Assembly (NCBI RefSeq): GCF_001927245.1
Contig: NZ_MJUX01000002.1
Span: forward strand, 248,001-312,000
Length of the DNA: 64,000 nt
Origin: Acuticoccus yangtzensis
Lineage (GTDB): Bacteria; Pseudomonadota; Alphaproteobacteria; Rhizobiales; Amorphaceae
Direction: 5' to 3'
Positions within the stretch are counted from its first letter, which is position 1. Every line of letters starts with the position of its first letter. The translations under genes were made by a program, and so were the position numbers. The notes beneath the pieces were generated by a model that worked only from the letters and a program-made list of their open reading frames with translations, was not told the origin of the DNA and made no database searches. Of this stretch, positions 62,900 to 64,000 are shown piece by piece.

Positions 62900-64000
62900 T
62901 CAGCAGAGGGCCGGGATGGGGCGCTTGGTGGCCGCCGCGGCGGATCCGCCGAGCATCGGGATCGTCAGCGTGAGTGCGATGCCTGGGCCTTTGGTGTCGA
63001 ACTCGAGCCGGCCGGAAACCTGATTGGCGGCGGCGTCGATGATGCGCATGCCGATGCCGTTGCCGGTCAGCGGCCCGTCGGTGCCCACGCCGTCATCGGC
63101 CATGCGGATCGTCAAAAGACCGTCCGACAGGGCGCCGCGTACGGTGATGGTGCCGGAACGTCCATCCGGGAAGGCATGTTTGAAGGCGTTGGTCACGAAC
63201 TCGTTGACGATGGCGGCCACGGCGGATGCCTGCGTCGCGGTGACCGCGACGGGCTCGATCACCAGGTCCACGGTGACGTTTTCGGGCGCGGAGGCCGCGA
63301 CGAGCCGCGCGAGCCGGTCCATGTAGCGACCGAGGCCCACCTCGTCGCCGCGGTCGAGCGAGTAGAGTTCCTCGTGCAGCAGCGCGGCGGCGGACACCCG
63401 GTGCGACACCTCCGACAACGCCTGCCGCGTCGCCGCATTCGCCGTGCGCCCGGCCTTCAGACGGACGAACGAGGCGACCGACTGGAGTTGGTTTTTCACC
63501 CGGTGGTCGATCTCGCGCCGCAGAACGTCCTGGACGCGCAGCGCCATGCGCAGGTCGAGCTCGCGCACGACTTGCCGGGCGAGCACCTTCAGCGTCTGAC
63601 GCTGCACGTCCGTCAGCTTGCGGGGTTTGGTGTCGAGGACGCAGAGCGTGCCGATGGCGACACCGTCCGGCGAGCGCATGACCGCCCCGGCATAGAAGCG
63701 CACGTGGGGCGCGCCCGTCACGAGTGTGTTGAAGCTGGAGCGCGGATCGAGCCGCGTATCGGGGATTTCGAGAAGCTCGTCCTCGTTCAGGGCGTGCACG
63801 CAGATCGACTGCTCGATCGGCGTTTCGCGCTGACCGAATCCGACCTCGGCCTTGAACCACTGGCGGTCGACGTCGACGAAGCTGACGAGGGCCACGGGGG
63901 CATCGCAGATCGACGCGGCGAGAGCGGCGATCTCGTCGAACTCTTCCTCGCGGGCGGTGTCGAGGATGGCGTATTGGCCGAGCACCTCGTGACGGTGCGC
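62900..64000 (-). CDS. GAF-domain sensor histidine kinase (5' end outside window)
   Basis: The frame is open to the window edge, so the start is not seen; a GTG at 63985 is internal to the conserved beginning (RHEVLGQYAILDT). The GAF domain covers about the first 150 residues (FDEIAALAASICDAPVALVSFVDVDRQWFK, core PVALVSFVD). The kinase is of the HisKA_2 type: the phosphorylated histidine lies in DHRVKNQLQSVASFV, and VNEFVTNAFKHAF and MADDGVG form the ATP-binding site. There is no membrane helix in the visible part. A partner response regulator is not in the window. Confidence 0.9.
   Translation of the reverse strand, partial: AHRHEVLGQYAILDTAREEEFDEIAALAASICDAPVALVSFVDVDRQWFKAEVGFGQRETPIEQSICVHALNEDELLEIPDTRLDPRSSFNTLVTGAPHVRFYAGAVMRSPDGVAIGTLCVLDTKPRKLTDVQRQTLKVLARQVVRELDLRMALRVQDVLRREIDHRVKNQLQSVASFVRLKAGRTANAATRQALSEVSHRVSAAALLHEELYSLDRGDEVGLGRYMDRLARLVAASAPENVTVDLVIEPVAVTATQASAVAAIVNEFVTNAFKHAFPDGRSGTITVRGALSDGLLTIRMADDGVGTDGPLTGNGIGMRIIDAAANQVSGRLEFDTKGPGIALTLTIPMLGGSAAAATKRPIPALC

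Overview
The window is about 64 kb of high-GC DNA from a free-living alphaproteobacterium, most likely of the order Hyphomicrobiales (Rhizobiales). The gene order pal-cpoB-tilS-ftsH-glmM, the F1-ATPase operon separated from F0, the SahR-type ArsR/methyltransferase regulator in front of metF and metH, the CsgH-type curli chaperone and many GTG starts with 4-bp overlaps all fit this. The genus cannot be named from the sequence alone. No phage, insertion sequence, rRNA or CRISPR is seen. One tRNA, tRNA-Leu(CAA), is present.

Layout. 1-5.8 kb: the end of a GT2 glycosyltransferase, small YrhK and YtoQ proteins, a DUF3095 protein, an RTX-repeat protein and a HisC-like aminotransferase. 6-9.2 kb: ahcY, with its promoter and a SahR-like operator, then a methyltransferase and a PF10118 protein in one overlapping unit. 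9.3-17.1 kb: an F1-ATPase operon atpH-A-G-D-C on the minus strand. It is interrupted by two FkbM-family methyltransferase genes between atpG and atpD and by a small CxxC protein between atpD and atpC. 17.2-25.5 kb: a chemoreceptor with an overlapping periplasmic sensor gene, a DMT transporter, a BacNaV sodium channel overlapping an alpha/beta hydrolase, an outer-membrane protein, tRNA-Leu and a MATE pump. 25.6-31.4 kb: the sahR-metF-metH operon with a good promoter and an operator over the predicted transcription start. 31.4-33.3 kb: a 2OG oxygenase and a two-gene curlin/CsgH unit. 33.5-38.7 kb: a BMP-type nucleoside ABC importer with a VOC gene inside it. 38.8-46 kb: pal, cpoB, tilS, ftsH and glmM. 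46-52.6 kb: DUF429, pdxY, a CitE-like lyase, exonuclease III, a SAF-domain dehydrogenase and a phytase-like esterase. 52.8-57.5 kb: a TRAP transporter with a 1.1-kb repeat-filled gap and an inserted methyltransferase. 57.5-60.8 kb: purine catabolism genes xdhC, a C-terminally short guaD, and a UraD-Ldh2 fusion. 60.9-64 kb: a 2OG oxygenase, ada, and part of a histidine kinase.

How the genes connect. ahcY, metF and metH form the S-adenosylhomocysteine/methionine cycle and share one palindrome, which implies a common regulon sensed by the ArsR/methyltransferase protein. The TRAP transporter sits directly upstream of purine/ureide genes, so it may import such a compound. The cell-envelope block is the usual alphaproteobacterial order, but tolQRAB is not upstream of pal.

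The most unusual features are the two FkbM methyltransferases inside the ATP synthase operon, the UraD-Ldh2 fusion beside a truncated guanine deaminase, and a recurring pattern at convergent gene ends, where the last codons and stop codon of a gene are copied in short tandem arrays (35-bp units after glmM, 29-bp units at 49.6 kb, 15-bp units at 60.8 kb). Two further 15-bp-period arrays fill the dctP-dctQ gap.
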